DNA from: Panulirus ornatus
Lineage: Eukaryota > Arthropoda > Malacostraca > Decapoda > Palinuridae
Length of the DNA: 64,000 nt
Assembly (NCBI RefSeq): GCF_036320965.1
Contig: NC_092228.1
Span: forward strand, 18,660,393 to 18,724,392
Direction of reading: 5' to 3'
The translations under genes were made by a program, and so were the position numbers. Positions 40,201 through 44,730 of this stretch are shown one piece after another (positions within the stretch are counted from its first letter, which is position 1; the number at the start of each line of letters is the position of its first letter). The notes below the pieces were generated by a model. That model saw only the letters and a list, made by a program, of their open reading frames with translations. It searched no databases and had not been told where the DNA came from.

Positions 40201-43200
40201 CATGAGCATAGTTTCTTCTACACATCATGATCTCAAAATACTTTCAAAAATTCTAAAATCAATACTCTCCTCTGATGCATATACCTCTTAATCCAATTCT
40301 TCTGATTTACCAGGCATTCACCTTTTAAATATCAAAGGCCCCAGGCACAGGCAGAAGTCCTTATTAAAGCTAGGCCTTGAATGAGACAAAAAGAGAAAAA
40401 ACAAAGAGAAACAGATGTAAGGGAAGTTGGCTTTCGTTTCAGCCTCTCAAAGCCAGGTTTTGTAGACTTTGGCTTCAAATTCATGAATTCAATGATAGCT
40501 GGCTTCTGCTTTTACTTAGAGAATTCAAAATTCATAAATTCAAGGATATGAATTCTTTTTTCCAAAATACATCCTTTGCATGAAAATTTTCAGGGAAGAT
40601 AAAAGATAAGATTTTTTCAAATACTGCAGAGCTGGGAAAACTGTATCCCCAAAGAATTCACTTCTTATGATAACTTTTTTATGCAGAAATCAACTGATTT
40701 TTGAACCGGTATGACTAATCAATTGCTGTGGCTCAACCGTCAAAGCAGGATCTTATCCAGTGAAGTAAGATTCTTTGAGTTACCAAGCAATATCATTGAC
40801 AAGACTAACGTTCAAGTTAAGGTGCAGAGAGTGGCACAAAGGTCACTGAACATGGTAAGACCACCTTCTCCTTTGTCACACAAATCTAAAAGAAAAAAAT
40901 CATAATCTCAAAAAAAGCAGGGGAAATATTCATATAACTTTCATATAACAAGAAGAGCAGATAGTCTTTGACACCTCAACTGTTTAATCAAAATGTACTC
41001 AAAGATTTCTAATACATCACCTATCAAAATATCATTGCTAATATTTAAATCTGAATTAGCCATAAAAGGAAATGGATTTCTCTTCTCCCCATATCTCATC
41101 CAATCATCTGTTATTTTCATCTGAATAATTTTTACTTTTTATATTAACTGTATCTCACCTAAATCTGTTTCATCATCAGTGTCTGAAAGATGAAAGCTTG
41201 GCAAACTCCATACCACTATTAGAATATCTGATATTAATACAGTCTACACCTCACAAGCTATTCCATATTGAACTGAACAAAAACTGCCATTACACACTAC
41301 TGACAAGATTAAATAATAGGCCCAAAACACTAACCAACATAAGACTGAAAATGCAGTTAACATGTCACAATATCACTTTAAATTAGCCTATTAAATACAT
41401 ATAAAACAACATAATGCTGATTCTATGACTGCTACAGTTTACACTGGTATATCAGTTAAAAATGTGTGGCACATCTAACTTTCTAAGACAATTTTCTTTT
41501 CTTTTTCCTTCTTTTACCCCAAAAGTAAGCATGAAAGCCTGCTGAGCCAGACTGCTGATGACCAGTCCAAGAAGTCTGCCTTCCAACCCTTAGCAAATCT
41601 TAAAAGACTGTTGCCCACATGCACAAGCCATCTGAACCTTACCAAGCTAAGATCAAGAACAGCTAGTCATGTTCATGAGTGAGGATCTCACACCCTTCAG
41701 CAACATCAAGCAGTTTCTTTACACACTTGAGCCCCACTACCAACTTCAAGACCACAAGTTCTCAAGGAGCTGCTTCTAAGCCAAGATCAAGTTCATCATG
41801 ATAAGAATCCAGATCTAGCGAAAGTGAGCTTGGGGAATCCATAGTACCCTGAACTTGTGTTACCATTGAGTGCAGGGATTCATCAGCATCAGTGCTTACT
41901 TCATTCCACACAGAAACCTTAAGAGCATCATCCTTGCTAGCAAGCACTTGCAAGGGACTCAGACAGCAGCCATCATCTACAGTCAGTAATGTGACTTTAT
42001 GGCACTGTAGCAGATTGCTAATTAAATCACTCACCAATCAACAGAGCAAATAACATGGTGAAGGCCTTTGACAGTGGAGATACCCCTCCTAGTCTGTTAG
42101 AATACCAGGAAGGTACCGAGACCTCTTTGAAAGACTGTTACACTGGTATAATGTTGGTATAGTAGTTCCAATGATGTTGTATGGATGCAAAGCATGGGCT
42201 ACAAACTAGGATGAGTGGAGTAGAGTGGATGTGCTGGATATGAAATGTTTGAGGACAATATGTGGAGTGAGGTGGTTTGACTGAAAATGTAATAAAAGGG
42301 TAAGAGAGAGGTGTGGTTAATAAGAGTATGGATGAGAAAGCTGAGGAGGGTGTGTTGAAATGTTCTGGACATAAGGAGAGAGTAAGTGATGACAAATTTG
42401 ACAAAGACAATACATTTGTCAGCCGTGGAGGGGTCAAAGAGAATGGGGAGACCAAACTGGAGAGGGAGGGATGGACTGAAAAGATTTTGAGTAACAGGGG
42501 GTCTGAGCATGCAAAAGAGTGAAGGCATGCACAGGAACAGGTGACCTGGAATGATGTGGTATACAGGGAGCAACATGCTGTTAATGGACTGAACAAGGGC
42601 ATGTAAAGCAATCATGGAAACTGTGGAAATGTCTGTGGAGCCTAGTTGTGGATAGGGGACTGTGGATTTCAGTGAACTGCACACGGCAGCTTGAGAATGG
42701 GTGTGACAGAGATGCATAAAGGAATGTGCTACAAACATATGGAGTATGAAAAGCTACTAGAAACAGTGAGGAGCTTTTGTTAAGAGAATAAGAAATGTCT
42801 GCAAGTAAGAAGAGTGGAGGGTGAACAGTTCAAGGTAAAGGTGGATCTGCATCAAGGATGTGTGATGCCACCATGGCTGTTTAATCTGTTTATGAATGGG
42901 GTAATGTGAGATAAATGTGAAGGTTTTGGAGAAGGGGGGCAAGTCTGCAGTCTTTTGAAGGTGGGGTACCTGGGAGGTGAGTCAGTTGCTGTCTGCAAAT
43001 TACTTAAAATATTAATATTTTGTTTACCAAATCATTTTCCCTAACCCTCTTGCACACCACCTCGACCAAAACACCCTATATCTGCCACTCTATCATCAAA
43101 CACATTCAACAAACCTTCAAAATACTCACTCCATCTCCTTCTCACATCACCACTACTTGTTATCACCTCCCCATTTGCACCCTTCACTGAAGTTCCCATT

Positions 43201-44659
43201 TGCTCCCTTGTCTTACGCACTTTATTTACCTCCTTCCAGAACATCTTTTTATTCTCCCTAAAATTTAATGATACTCTCTCACCCCAACTCTCATTTGCCC
43301 TTTTTTTCACCTCTTGCACCTTTCTCTTGACCTCCTGTCTCTTTCTTTTATACGTCTCCCACTCAACTGCATTTTTTCCCTGCAAAAATCGTCCAAATGC
43401 CTCTCTCTTCTCTTTCACTAATACTCTTACTTCTTCATCCCACCACTCACTACCCTTTCTAATCAACCCACCTCCCACTCTTCTCATGCCACAAGCATCT
43501 TTTGTGCAATCCATCACTGATTCCCTAAATACATCCCATTCCTCCCCCACTCCCCTTACTTCCATTGTTCTCACCTTTTTCCATTCTGTACTCAGTCTCT
43601 CCTGGTACTTCCTCACACAAGTCTCCTTCCCAAGCTCACTTACTCTCACCACCCTCTTCACCCCAACATTCACAGAGTTGTGCGCAGGAGGATGGATGTG
43701 CTGGAAATGAGATGTTTGAGGACAATGTGTGGTGTGAGGTGGTTTGATCGAGTAAGTAACGTAAGGGTAAGAGAGATGTGTGGAAATAAAAAGAGCATGG
43801 TTGAGAGAGCAGAAGAGGGTGTTTTGAAATGGTTTGGGCACATGGAGAGAATGAGTGAGGAAAGATTGACCAAGAGGATATATGTGTCGGAGGTGGAGGG
43901 AACGAGGAGAAGAGGGAGACCAAATTGGAGGTGGAAAGATGGAGTGAAAAAGATTTTGTGTGATCGGGGCCTGAACATGCAGGAGGGTGAAAGGAGGGCA
44001 AGGAATAGAGTGAATTGGAGCGATGTGGTATACCGGGGTTGACGTGCTGTCAGTGGATTGAATCGGGGCATGTGAAGCGTCTGGGGTAAACCATGGAAAG
44101 CTGTGTAGGTATGTATATTTTGCAGTGTGTGGACGTATGTATATACATGTGTATGGGGGTGGATTGGGCCATTTCTTTCGTCTGTTTCCTTGCGCTACCT
44201 CGCAAACACGGGAGACAAAAAAAAAAAAAAAAAAAAAAAAAAAATAATATTTTGCTGGCTATAGCATAATTCATTGAGATCAAAAGTCAGAAACACAAAT
44301 TTATCAAGGTTAATCAAAAAACCACTTACAGAGGGAAAACTACAAACAGATTTTTTTTAAGTTTACAGTAGCTAAAGCAAATAAATTCTATCAGTTTACA
44401 GCAACAAAGTCTAGACTTAAATTTGTTACATTCATCTAATAATCCCACAAACTTTGATAATGCCAGAAACATAATCATTTCTGCCAACATTAATTAGGAA
44501 AGGCAAACTGTGGACTTTAGTGACAAACTTACGAGGCAATTCAACAATTTCTGTGGGAGAGACATCCTGAACTTGGTACAGCTGCAAATCAGAGCCCCAA
44601 GTGAGAAACTGATCAGCCGCAATCGGCGACCACTGCACATCCACCCTCACGCTACTCAT
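2444..44659 (-). CDS. MIOS: MIOS / mio, GATOR2 complex WD-repeat subunit (partial, 10 coding exons)
   Basis: MIOS is a scaffold subunit of GATOR2, which acts at the lysosome upstream of GATOR1 in amino-acid signalling to mTORC1. Ten minus-strand exons join in a consistent phase to encode residues 1 to ~482; the family is about 870 residues. Order: N-terminal start (44533-44659), then 39769-39972, 32125-32296, 26064-26194, 21538-21635, 15093-15184, 13038-13234, 6834-7018, 3900-4045 and 2444-2539. Diagnostic stretches are IKCVAWCPG and [65 protein letters not shown] and HERITLNWS, collinear with vertebrate MIOS. Together they form most of the N-terminal WD40 propeller (to about residue 390) and the start of the helical solenoid. 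The C-terminal RING/zinc part lies beyond the left edge. Introns are crowded with LINE insertions in both orientations. Identity rests on recalled family sequence, not a search. Confidence 0.93.
2694..2765 (+). repeat. (GA)n microsatellite with G run
   Basis: About 30 perfect GA units followed by a run of about 12 G. It lies immediately 5' of a decayed LINE RT fragment in the MIOS intron. Confidence 0.95.
2785..3125 (+). mobile_element. decayed LINE RT fragment (plus)
   Basis: Short pieces match the family RT: a GNGGCAGAGGTG-like block (LRQGC), then [14 protein letters not shown] (from [11 protein letters not shown]), then [12 protein letters not shown]. Stops, frameshifts and a large internal gap show an old, inactive fragment. 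Confidence 0.7.
3900..4045 (-). CDS. MIOS: MIOS coding exon 9
   Basis: Acceptor TTTTTCAG; the frame reads [31 protein letters not shown] and [11 protein letters not shown], to a GTAGGT donor. It aligns with the MIOS segment beginning VWRNHILAG...LKSLWYTLHF and ending with the YxGI/V-K/W-S motif (about residues 403-450). It is less conserved than the propeller, but splice phase and position support it. Confidence 0.85.
4430..5790 (-). mobile_element. decayed LINE C-terminal and RT fragment (minus)
   Basis: Minus-strand matches to the family run from the extreme C-terminal region (4480-4760; [10 protein letters not shown] area) through the RT thumb and palm (4970-5790). Positions 4760-4970 do not match and may be a later insertion or a diverged gap. 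There are many frameshifts. The 5166-5405 segment still reads [14 protein letters not shown] and [17 protein letters not shown]. Confidence 0.75.
6000..6345 (+). mobile_element. LINE 3' end fragment (plus)
   Basis: Old copy of the C-terminal codons and long-form 3' UTR: GGCCTGAACATGCAGGAAGG, then TGCTGTCAATGGACT, then TGTTTCAGACACTACCTTGC. It is 5'-truncated and has no readable ORF. Confidence 0.75.
6834..7018 (-). CDS. MIOS: MIOS coding exon 8
   Basis: The frame reads [35 protein letters not shown], then [16 protein letters not shown], to a GTAAGA donor. It corresponds to the propeller's closing strand (VFERISLAWSP) and the first solenoid helix (KMRxRAxxRYGL) of MIOS, about residues 341-402. 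Phase in is 1, phase out 0. Confidence 0.9.
7540..8620 (-). mobile_element. remnant of a second, different LINE RT (minus)
   Basis: Minus-strand frames give [18 protein letters not shown] (8320-8350 area), the RT block equivalent to [15 protein letters not shown], and further 3' [17 protein letters not shown] with SHALKAV, equivalent to the family's [20 protein letters not shown]. The sequence is otherwise clearly different from the dominant family, so this is another LINE lineage. A 26-bp direct duplication (8004-8059) lies inside it. It is heavily broken. Confidence 0.55.
8621..9859. other. intronic DNA, nothing recognised
   Basis: Unique-looking AT-rich sequence in the MIOS intron between exons 8 and 7. 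Short ORFs on both strands around 8880-9110 overlap each other and show no recognisable protein. Confidence 0.5.
9860..11861 (+). mobile_element. old LINE copy, endonuclease plus RT (plus)
   Basis: Starts in the family 5' UTR (9860-10020) and continues through the endonuclease (10024-10600, [12 protein letters not shown]), linker (10850-11100), RT fingers (11400-11660, [17 protein letters not shown]) and part of the palm (11700-11860). Frameshifts and stops are frequent. It stops at a degraded KVLRIY equivalent and abuts another copy's 5' UTR at ~11862. Confidence 0.85.
11862..12115 (+). mobile_element. LINE 5' UTR and first endonuclease codons (plus)
   Basis: Matches the family 5' UTR from GCTGGAAACCCTCCCC, the ATG-upstream GAAACAGAAGAA block, and the start of the endonuclease ([15 protein letters not shown]). 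It is truncated at its 3' side and joined directly to the preceding copy, so the pair is a recombined or nested remnant. Confidence 0.75.
12116..13037. other. intronic DNA, nothing recognised
   Basis: AT-rich, unique-looking sequence immediately 3' of MIOS exon 7 on the minus strand. I see only short overlapping ORFs on both strands. Confidence 0.5.
13038..13234 (-). CDS. MIOS: MIOS coding exon 7
   Basis: Acceptor TTTCAG; the frame reads [20 protein letters not shown], then [18 protein letters not shown] and [18 protein letters not shown], to a GTTTAG donor. It matches the MIOS segment GLLATLTRDSxxIRLYD...ASFAWHPTxxNRM (about residues 275-340), the sixth WD40 blade. Confidence 0.95.
13360..13905 (+). 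repeat. interspersed repeat with internal ~25-bp tandem units, copy 1
   Basis: Contains four or five imperfect units of the form CTACCTAATGTTCCTACCAA, followed by a unique part with ACATACAATCTC (minus sense) and CACATGTGG. An inverted copy occurs at 47335-47800, with a different number of internal units. It does not encode a recognisable protein. Class is unknown. Confidence 0.7.
13906..14639. other. intronic DNA, nothing recognised
   Basis: AT-rich sequence with no homology I recognise. One 77-codon ORF at 14072-14305 has no recognisable motif. Confidence 0.45.
14640..15062 (+). mobile_element. old LINE 3' end (plus)
   Basis: C-terminal codons and old-type 3' UTR ending CTAATGCGGGAAACAGCAAA...CATGAAAG. 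An internal partial duplication (14740-14840) repeats the TGCAGGAGGG-like block. It sits only ~30 bp from MIOS exon 6. Confidence 0.75.
15093..15184 (-). CDS. MIOS: MIOS coding exon 6
   Basis: Acceptor TTTCAG; the frame reads [30 protein letters not shown] and ends with AG in phase 2 at a GTAAAT donor. It matches MIOS VAIWDLRKxEKPVLxL...LTKVAWCPTR (about residues 245-275). Confidence 0.92.
15398..16052 (-). mobile_element. young 5'-truncated LINE (minus)
   Basis: Poly-T at 15398-15420 is the antisense poly-A tail. It is followed by the short-form 3' UTR (CTTTGTCGCTGTCTCCCGCG) and an intact C-terminal reading frame (15602 to ~16052) from [19 protein letters not shown] to DVVYRG-stop. The insertion ends just before a (TG)n tract, so a longer nominal ORF here reads into THTHTH repeat and is artificial. 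Confidence 0.9.
16088..16130 (+). repeat. (TG)n microsatellite
   Basis: About 21 TG units directly beyond the 5' end of the preceding LINE insertion. Confidence 0.95.
16597..16775 (+). mobile_element. LINE 5' UTR or SINE-head fragment (plus)
   Basis: Degenerate match to the family 5' end: AAGAATACTTCCCAC, then TCATAGAAGGTGACTAAAGG, then an equivalent of the CCCTCCCC block and GAAAGGGCCAAG. Too short to tell a LINE 5' UTR from the derived SINE. Confidence 0.6.
16912..20466 (+). mobile_element. near full-length LINE (RTE/CFDP2-like), inactive
   Basis: Has 5' UTR (16912-17040), endonuclease (about 17045-17860: [49 protein letters not shown]), linker, RT (18500-19470: [35 protein letters not shown]) and C-terminal domain (to ~20010, [13 protein letters not shown]), then a long-form 3' UTR to ~20466. 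Frame breaks are visible near 17450, 17900-18090 and 19725. In-frame stops are TAG at 18815, TGA at 19073 (W lost) and TGA at 19325 (R lost). It lies in the intron between MIOS exons 6 and 5, opposite in sense to the gene. A (TA)n tract flanks its 5' end. Confidence 0.93.
20499..20897 (+). mobile_element. second LINE 3' UTR next to the previous copy
   Basis: A complete long-form 3' UTR with its own A-rich tail (20880-20897), separated by ~32 bp from the end of the neighbouring copy. It contains the TA/TG-rich central segment and the CTACCTCGCAAACGCGGGAG terminal motif. It is an independent, extremely 5'-truncated insertion or a tandem 3' UTR. Confidence 0.85.
20898..21537. other. intronic DNA, nothing recognised
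   Basis: Unique-looking AT-rich sequence up to the GC-donor side of MIOS exon 5. Confidence 0.5.
21538..21635 (-). CDS. MIOS: MIOS coding exon 5 with GC donor
   Basis: Acceptor CCTTTCAG; the frame reads [33 protein letters not shown], matching the MIOS block NTKAVxGV...DP...RVASFxEGQ (about residues 211-244). The 3' end is CAG followed by GCAAGT, so the donor dinucleotide is GC, not GT. The reading frame and flanking phases fit only this boundary: the exon ends in phase 0 and the next starts in phase 0. Confidence 0.9.
22155..22240 (+). repeat. (TG)n microsatellite, interrupted
   Basis: A long TG tract with a few interruptions (22200, 22219-22226). The flanks (22070-22140 and 22245-22280) look like badly decayed LINE C-terminal or 3' UTR sequence. 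Confidence 0.95.
22366..23985 (-). mobile_element. LINE RT and C-terminal segment (minus), head-to-head with the next
   Basis: Minus-strand frames cover C-terminal domain (22366-22700), thumb, palm ([23 protein letters not shown]) and fingers (23400-23925), ending at [13 protein letters not shown] at 23985. Frames shift near 22694 and 23250. The 3' end is cut at CACGTCGACC with no 3' UTR or poly-A. At 23985 it meets an oppositely oriented endonuclease segment. Confidence 0.88.
23986..24380 (+). mobile_element. LINE endonuclease/linker segment (plus)
   Basis: Begins at [20 protein letters not shown] and runs through [13 protein letters not shown] and [14 protein letters not shown] to FREAVMN. 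It is inverted relative to the segment on its left. It ends where an older RT copy resumes. Confidence 0.85.
24395..25775 (+). mobile_element. old LINE RT, C-terminal and 3' end (plus)
   Basis: Decayed family RT from [19 protein letters not shown] (24425) through thumb (25010, [19 protein letters not shown]) and C-terminal region (25150, [15 protein letters not shown]) to the old-type 3' UTR ending TATAATGCAGGAAGTGGCAA near 25750. Many stops. Confidence 0.85.
25776..26063. other. intronic DNA, nothing recognised
   Basis: Short AT-rich interval between a LINE 3' end and the donor side of MIOS exon 4. Confidence 0.4.
26064..26194 (-). CDS. MIOS: MIOS coding exon 4
   Basis: Acceptor TTACAG; the frame reads [44 protein letters not shown], to a GTAAGT donor. 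It corresponds to the MIOS segment KPLxExG...FDLR (about residues 168-211), a WD40 repeat ending in the usual DLR. Phases on both sides fit exons 3 and 5. The next intron (26063 down to 21636) carries head-to-head LINE fragments. Confidence 0.9.
26195..27059. other. intronic DNA, nothing recognised
   Basis: AT-rich sequence 5' of MIOS exon 4 on the minus strand, with a short (TA)n at ~26995. No family match seen. Confidence 0.45.
27060..27660. other. unexplained GC- and CpG-richer block with ORFs on both strands
   Basis: This ~600-bp block stands out from its AT-rich intron by composition. It has open frames of about 110 codons on both strands (27286-27621 plus, 27163-27510 minus). A third plus frame reads [16 protein letters not shown] near 27445, faintly like the D-G-N-C motif of OTU proteases, but a stop follows at once. 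It may be a fragment of an unidentified element or pseudogene. I cannot name it. Confidence 0.35.
28063..31370 (+). mobile_element. most complete LINE copy (RTE/CFDP2-like)
   Basis: Starts at TATCCCTGGGGATAGGGG next to a (TA/TG)n tract, has a 120-bp 5' UTR, one ~2.98-kb reading frame (28185-31165), a short-form 3' UTR (31166-31345) with CTACCTCGCAAACGCGGGAG, and an A-rich tail (31349-31370). It lies in the MIOS intron between exons 4 and 3, antisense to the gene. I see no clear target-site duplication; the right flank is an older LINE 3' UTR. Confidence 0.93.
28185..31165 (+). pseudogene. LINE endonuclease-reverse transcriptase, two lesions
   Basis: The element's single protein, about 993 residues, would nick DNA and copy its own RNA at the nick. 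From ATG 28185 ([20 protein letters not shown]): APE-type endonuclease ~14-250 with LNVCG, SETK (~45), GDLNAK (~152) and SDHY (~248); linker 250-500; RT ~500-790 with GLDG, YRGISLL (~562), [10 protein letters not shown] (~628), [10 protein letters not shown] (~690) and catalytic FADD (~737); C-terminal region with [10 protein letters not shown] (~954). Lesions: TGA at 28251-28253 where relatives have Cys (codon 23), and a one-base loss near 30376 (after ERAW) that shifts frame until 31165. An alternative first codon after the stop would lack the endonuclease's first strand. The start choice rests on the frame staying open upstream in other copies. Confidence 0.9.
31371..31990 (+). mobile_element. 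older LINE 3' UTR piece and endonuclease piece (plus)
   Basis: 31371-31475 is an old 3' UTR (TGTGAAGCATCTGGAGTAAA, then GGCCTGGTTATGGAT). 31495-31980 is an endonuclease/linker fragment (KEIYI-like, then [53 protein letters not shown]) that stops at a TAA near 31978. Both are broken. Confidence 0.8.
32125..32296 (-). CDS. MIOS: MIOS coding exon 3
   Basis: After a TTTCGCACAG acceptor the frame reads [33 protein letters not shown], then [18 protein letters not shown], to a GTTAGT donor at 32119-32124. It aligns with the second WD40 blade of MIOS (about residues 110-168). This exon is too closed on both sides to appear as a long ORF. Intron 2-3 (32297-39768) contains the triple-nested LINE block. 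Confidence 0.9.
32297..32879. other. intronic DNA, nothing recognised
   Basis: AT-rich sequence 5' of MIOS exon 3 on the minus strand, ending where an old LINE copy begins. Confidence 0.45.
32880..33553 (+). mobile_element. outer nest LINE copy C, left part (plus)
   Basis: Decayed RT from [15 protein letters not shown] through [31 protein letters not shown], an equivalent of [10 protein letters not shown], and [20 protein letters not shown] to a broken FADD region. It stops at GACTGAGTTTGGAAGTAT, where copy A is inserted, and resumes at 38712. Confidence 0.9.
35391..38253 (-). mobile_element. inner nest LINE copy B (minus), youngest layer
   Basis: Poly-T tract 35391-35416 (antisense tail), short-form 3' UTR to 35604, then a frame open for its whole length up to the 5' truncation at 38253 ([10 protein letters not shown]). 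It is flanked by CACCATGAATCAT at 35378-35390 and 38253-38265. It interrupts copy A in the RT finger region. Confidence 0.95.
35605..38253 (-). CDS. LINE ORF lacking only the first ~112 residues, otherwise open
   Basis: About 880 codons with no stop or frameshift. It has endonuclease from [10 protein letters not shown] with [10 protein letters not shown] and [11 protein letters not shown]; linker; RT with [45 protein letters not shown] and [11 protein letters not shown]; and C-terminal [13 protein letters not shown] ending DVVYRG-like then TGA. It lacks the N-terminal strand and first catalytic residues of the endonuclease, so it should not be autonomous. The frame also stays open beyond the 5' junction into copy A (to 38289), which is a chance fusion. 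It is the least damaged RT frame in the window. Confidence 0.88.
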   Translation of the reverse strand, partial: GWVIIGAYAPGHEKKDHERQVFWEQLNGCVSGFDARDRVIVMGDLNAKVSNVAVEGIIGMHGVFSVVNGNGEELVDLCAEKGLMIGNTWFKKRDIHKYTYVSRRDGQRALLDYVLIDRRAKERLLDVNVLRGATGGMSDHYLVEAKVKISMGFQKRGVNVGVKKVVRVSELGKETCVGKYQERLCTEWKKVRTMEVRGVGDEWDVFRESVMDCAKDACGMRRVGGGLFRKGSEWWDEEVRVLVKEKREAFGRFLQGKNAFEWEKYKRKRQEVKRKVQEVKKRANESWGERLSVNFRENKKMFWKEVNRVRKTREQMGTSVKGVNGEVITSSGDVRRRWNEYFEGLLNVSDDRVADIGCLGRGGVQSERVRENDLVNREEVVKALRKMKAGKAAGLDGIAVEFIKKGGDCIVDWLVRLFNVCMTHGEVPEDWRNACIVPLYKGKGDKSECSNYRGISLLSIPGKLYGRVLIERVKACTEHQIGEEQCGFRSGRGCVDQVFALKNVCEKYLEKQMDLYVAFMDLEKAYDRVDRDALWKVLRIYGVGGKLLEAVKSFYRGCKACVRVGREESDWFSVNVGLRQGCVMSPWLFNLFMDGVVREVNARVLERGASMKSVGDERAWEVSQLLFADDTALVADSCEKLQKLVTEFGKVCGRRKLRVNVNKSKVIRYSRGEGQVNWEVSLNGEKLEEVKCFRYLGVDLSADGTMEAEVDHRVGEGAKILGALKNVWKSRTLSRKAKMGMFEGIVVPTMLYGCEAWAMDRDVRRRMDVLEMRCLRTMCGVRWFDRVSNVRVRERCGNKKSVVERAEEGVLKWFGHMERMSEERLTKRIYVSEVEGTRRRGRPNWRWKDGVKKILCDRGLNMQEGERRARNRVNWSHVVYRG
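38712..39610 (+). mobile_element. outer nest LINE copy C, right part (plus)
   Basis: Resumes after copy A with GGAAGTATGTGAAGAAAATG (the K-V-C-x-x-R-K region). It continues through thumb, an equivalent of [12 protein letters not shown]-terminal codons (39240-39340, [10 protein letters not shown]) and an old-type 3' UTR ending near 39610. Strongly decayed. Confidence 0.9.
39769..39972 (-). CDS. MIOS: MIOS coding exon 2
   Basis: The acceptor is a TTTAACAG type at 39973; the frame reads [41 protein letters not shown] and ends GREF plus one base at a GTAAGT donor. This is the first WD40 blade region (about residues 43-110) and the best-conserved MIOS segment in the window. Intron 1-2 (39973-44532) holds LINE fragments and the twin-primed insertion at 43.0-44.2 kb. 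Confidence 0.95.
39973..41499. other. intronic DNA, nothing recognised
   Basis: AT-rich MIOS intron sequence between coding exons 2 and 1. Only short ORFs without recognisable motifs. Confidence 0.45.
41500..42060 (-). other. possible unidentified pseudogene fragment
   Basis: Less AT-rich than its flanks. A 91-codon minus frame (41762-42037) reads [20 protein letters not shown] and continues with an acidic, Ser-rich tail ([20 protein letters not shown]). Protein-like composition is visible up to a stop at 41762, but I do not recognise it and see no matching exon structure. It could be a chance ORF. Confidence 0.25.
42145..43000 (+). mobile_element. two old LINE fragments (plus)
   Basis: 42145-42700 carries C-terminal and old 3' UTR sequence ([33 protein letters not shown]). 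42735-43000 carries an RT palm fragment from KLLETVRSF to [20 protein letters not shown]. Their order is reversed relative to the element, so they come from separate insertions or a rearrangement. Confidence 0.8.
43022..44244 (+). mobile_element. young LINE with inverted 5' segment (twin-primed)
   Basis: 43022-43672 is the linker region in minus orientation ([16 protein letters not shown] to [11 protein letters not shown]). At 43673 the orientation switches to plus with [16 protein letters not shown], through the stop after DVVYRG (44040), short-form 3' UTR and a ~26-base poly-A (44218-44244). The whole is flanked by TAATATTTTG at 43013-43022 and 44245-44254. The RT core between the two segments is missing. 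Confidence 0.9.
44255..44532. other. intron flank of MIOS exon 1
   Basis: AT-rich, carries the GTAAGT donor at its right end; no other feature seen. Confidence 0.5.
44533..44659 (-). CDS. MIOS: MIOS coding exon 1 (start codon)
   Basis: The ATG at 44659 opens [18 protein letters not shown] and ends at ...IVELP plus one base before a strong GTAAGT donor (44527-44532). It matches the MIOS N terminus (start, D-x-x-W-x-P, then a Q/S-x-LYxV strand). The start has G at -3. Exon phase at the end is 1, matching exon 2. Stop codons and an upstream-ORF cluster precede the ATG, so no longer N terminus is likely in this exon. Confidence 0.9.
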
Positions 44660-44705
44660 AGCAAGTCTTCAGCGATGTACATAGATCATCAGAAGTGCAT
44701 TCTAG
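44656..44705 (-). promoter_or_regulatory. MIOS: MIOS 5' leader with three upstream ORFs
   Basis: A TATTTTTCAG acceptor ends at 44706, so the start-codon exon probably begins at 44705 in the 5' UTR. In the next 46 bases there are three upstream ATGs: 44700-44689 (3 codons plus TGA), 44689-44669 (6 codons plus TGA) and 44682-44656 (8 codons plus TGA). The last uORF's TGA overlaps the MIOS ATG as ATGA. The first two are nose to tail, sharing an A. The upstream non-coding exon is not certain. Confidence 0.55.
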
Positions 44706-44730
44706 CTGAAAAATATAAATTTAGGAAGAA

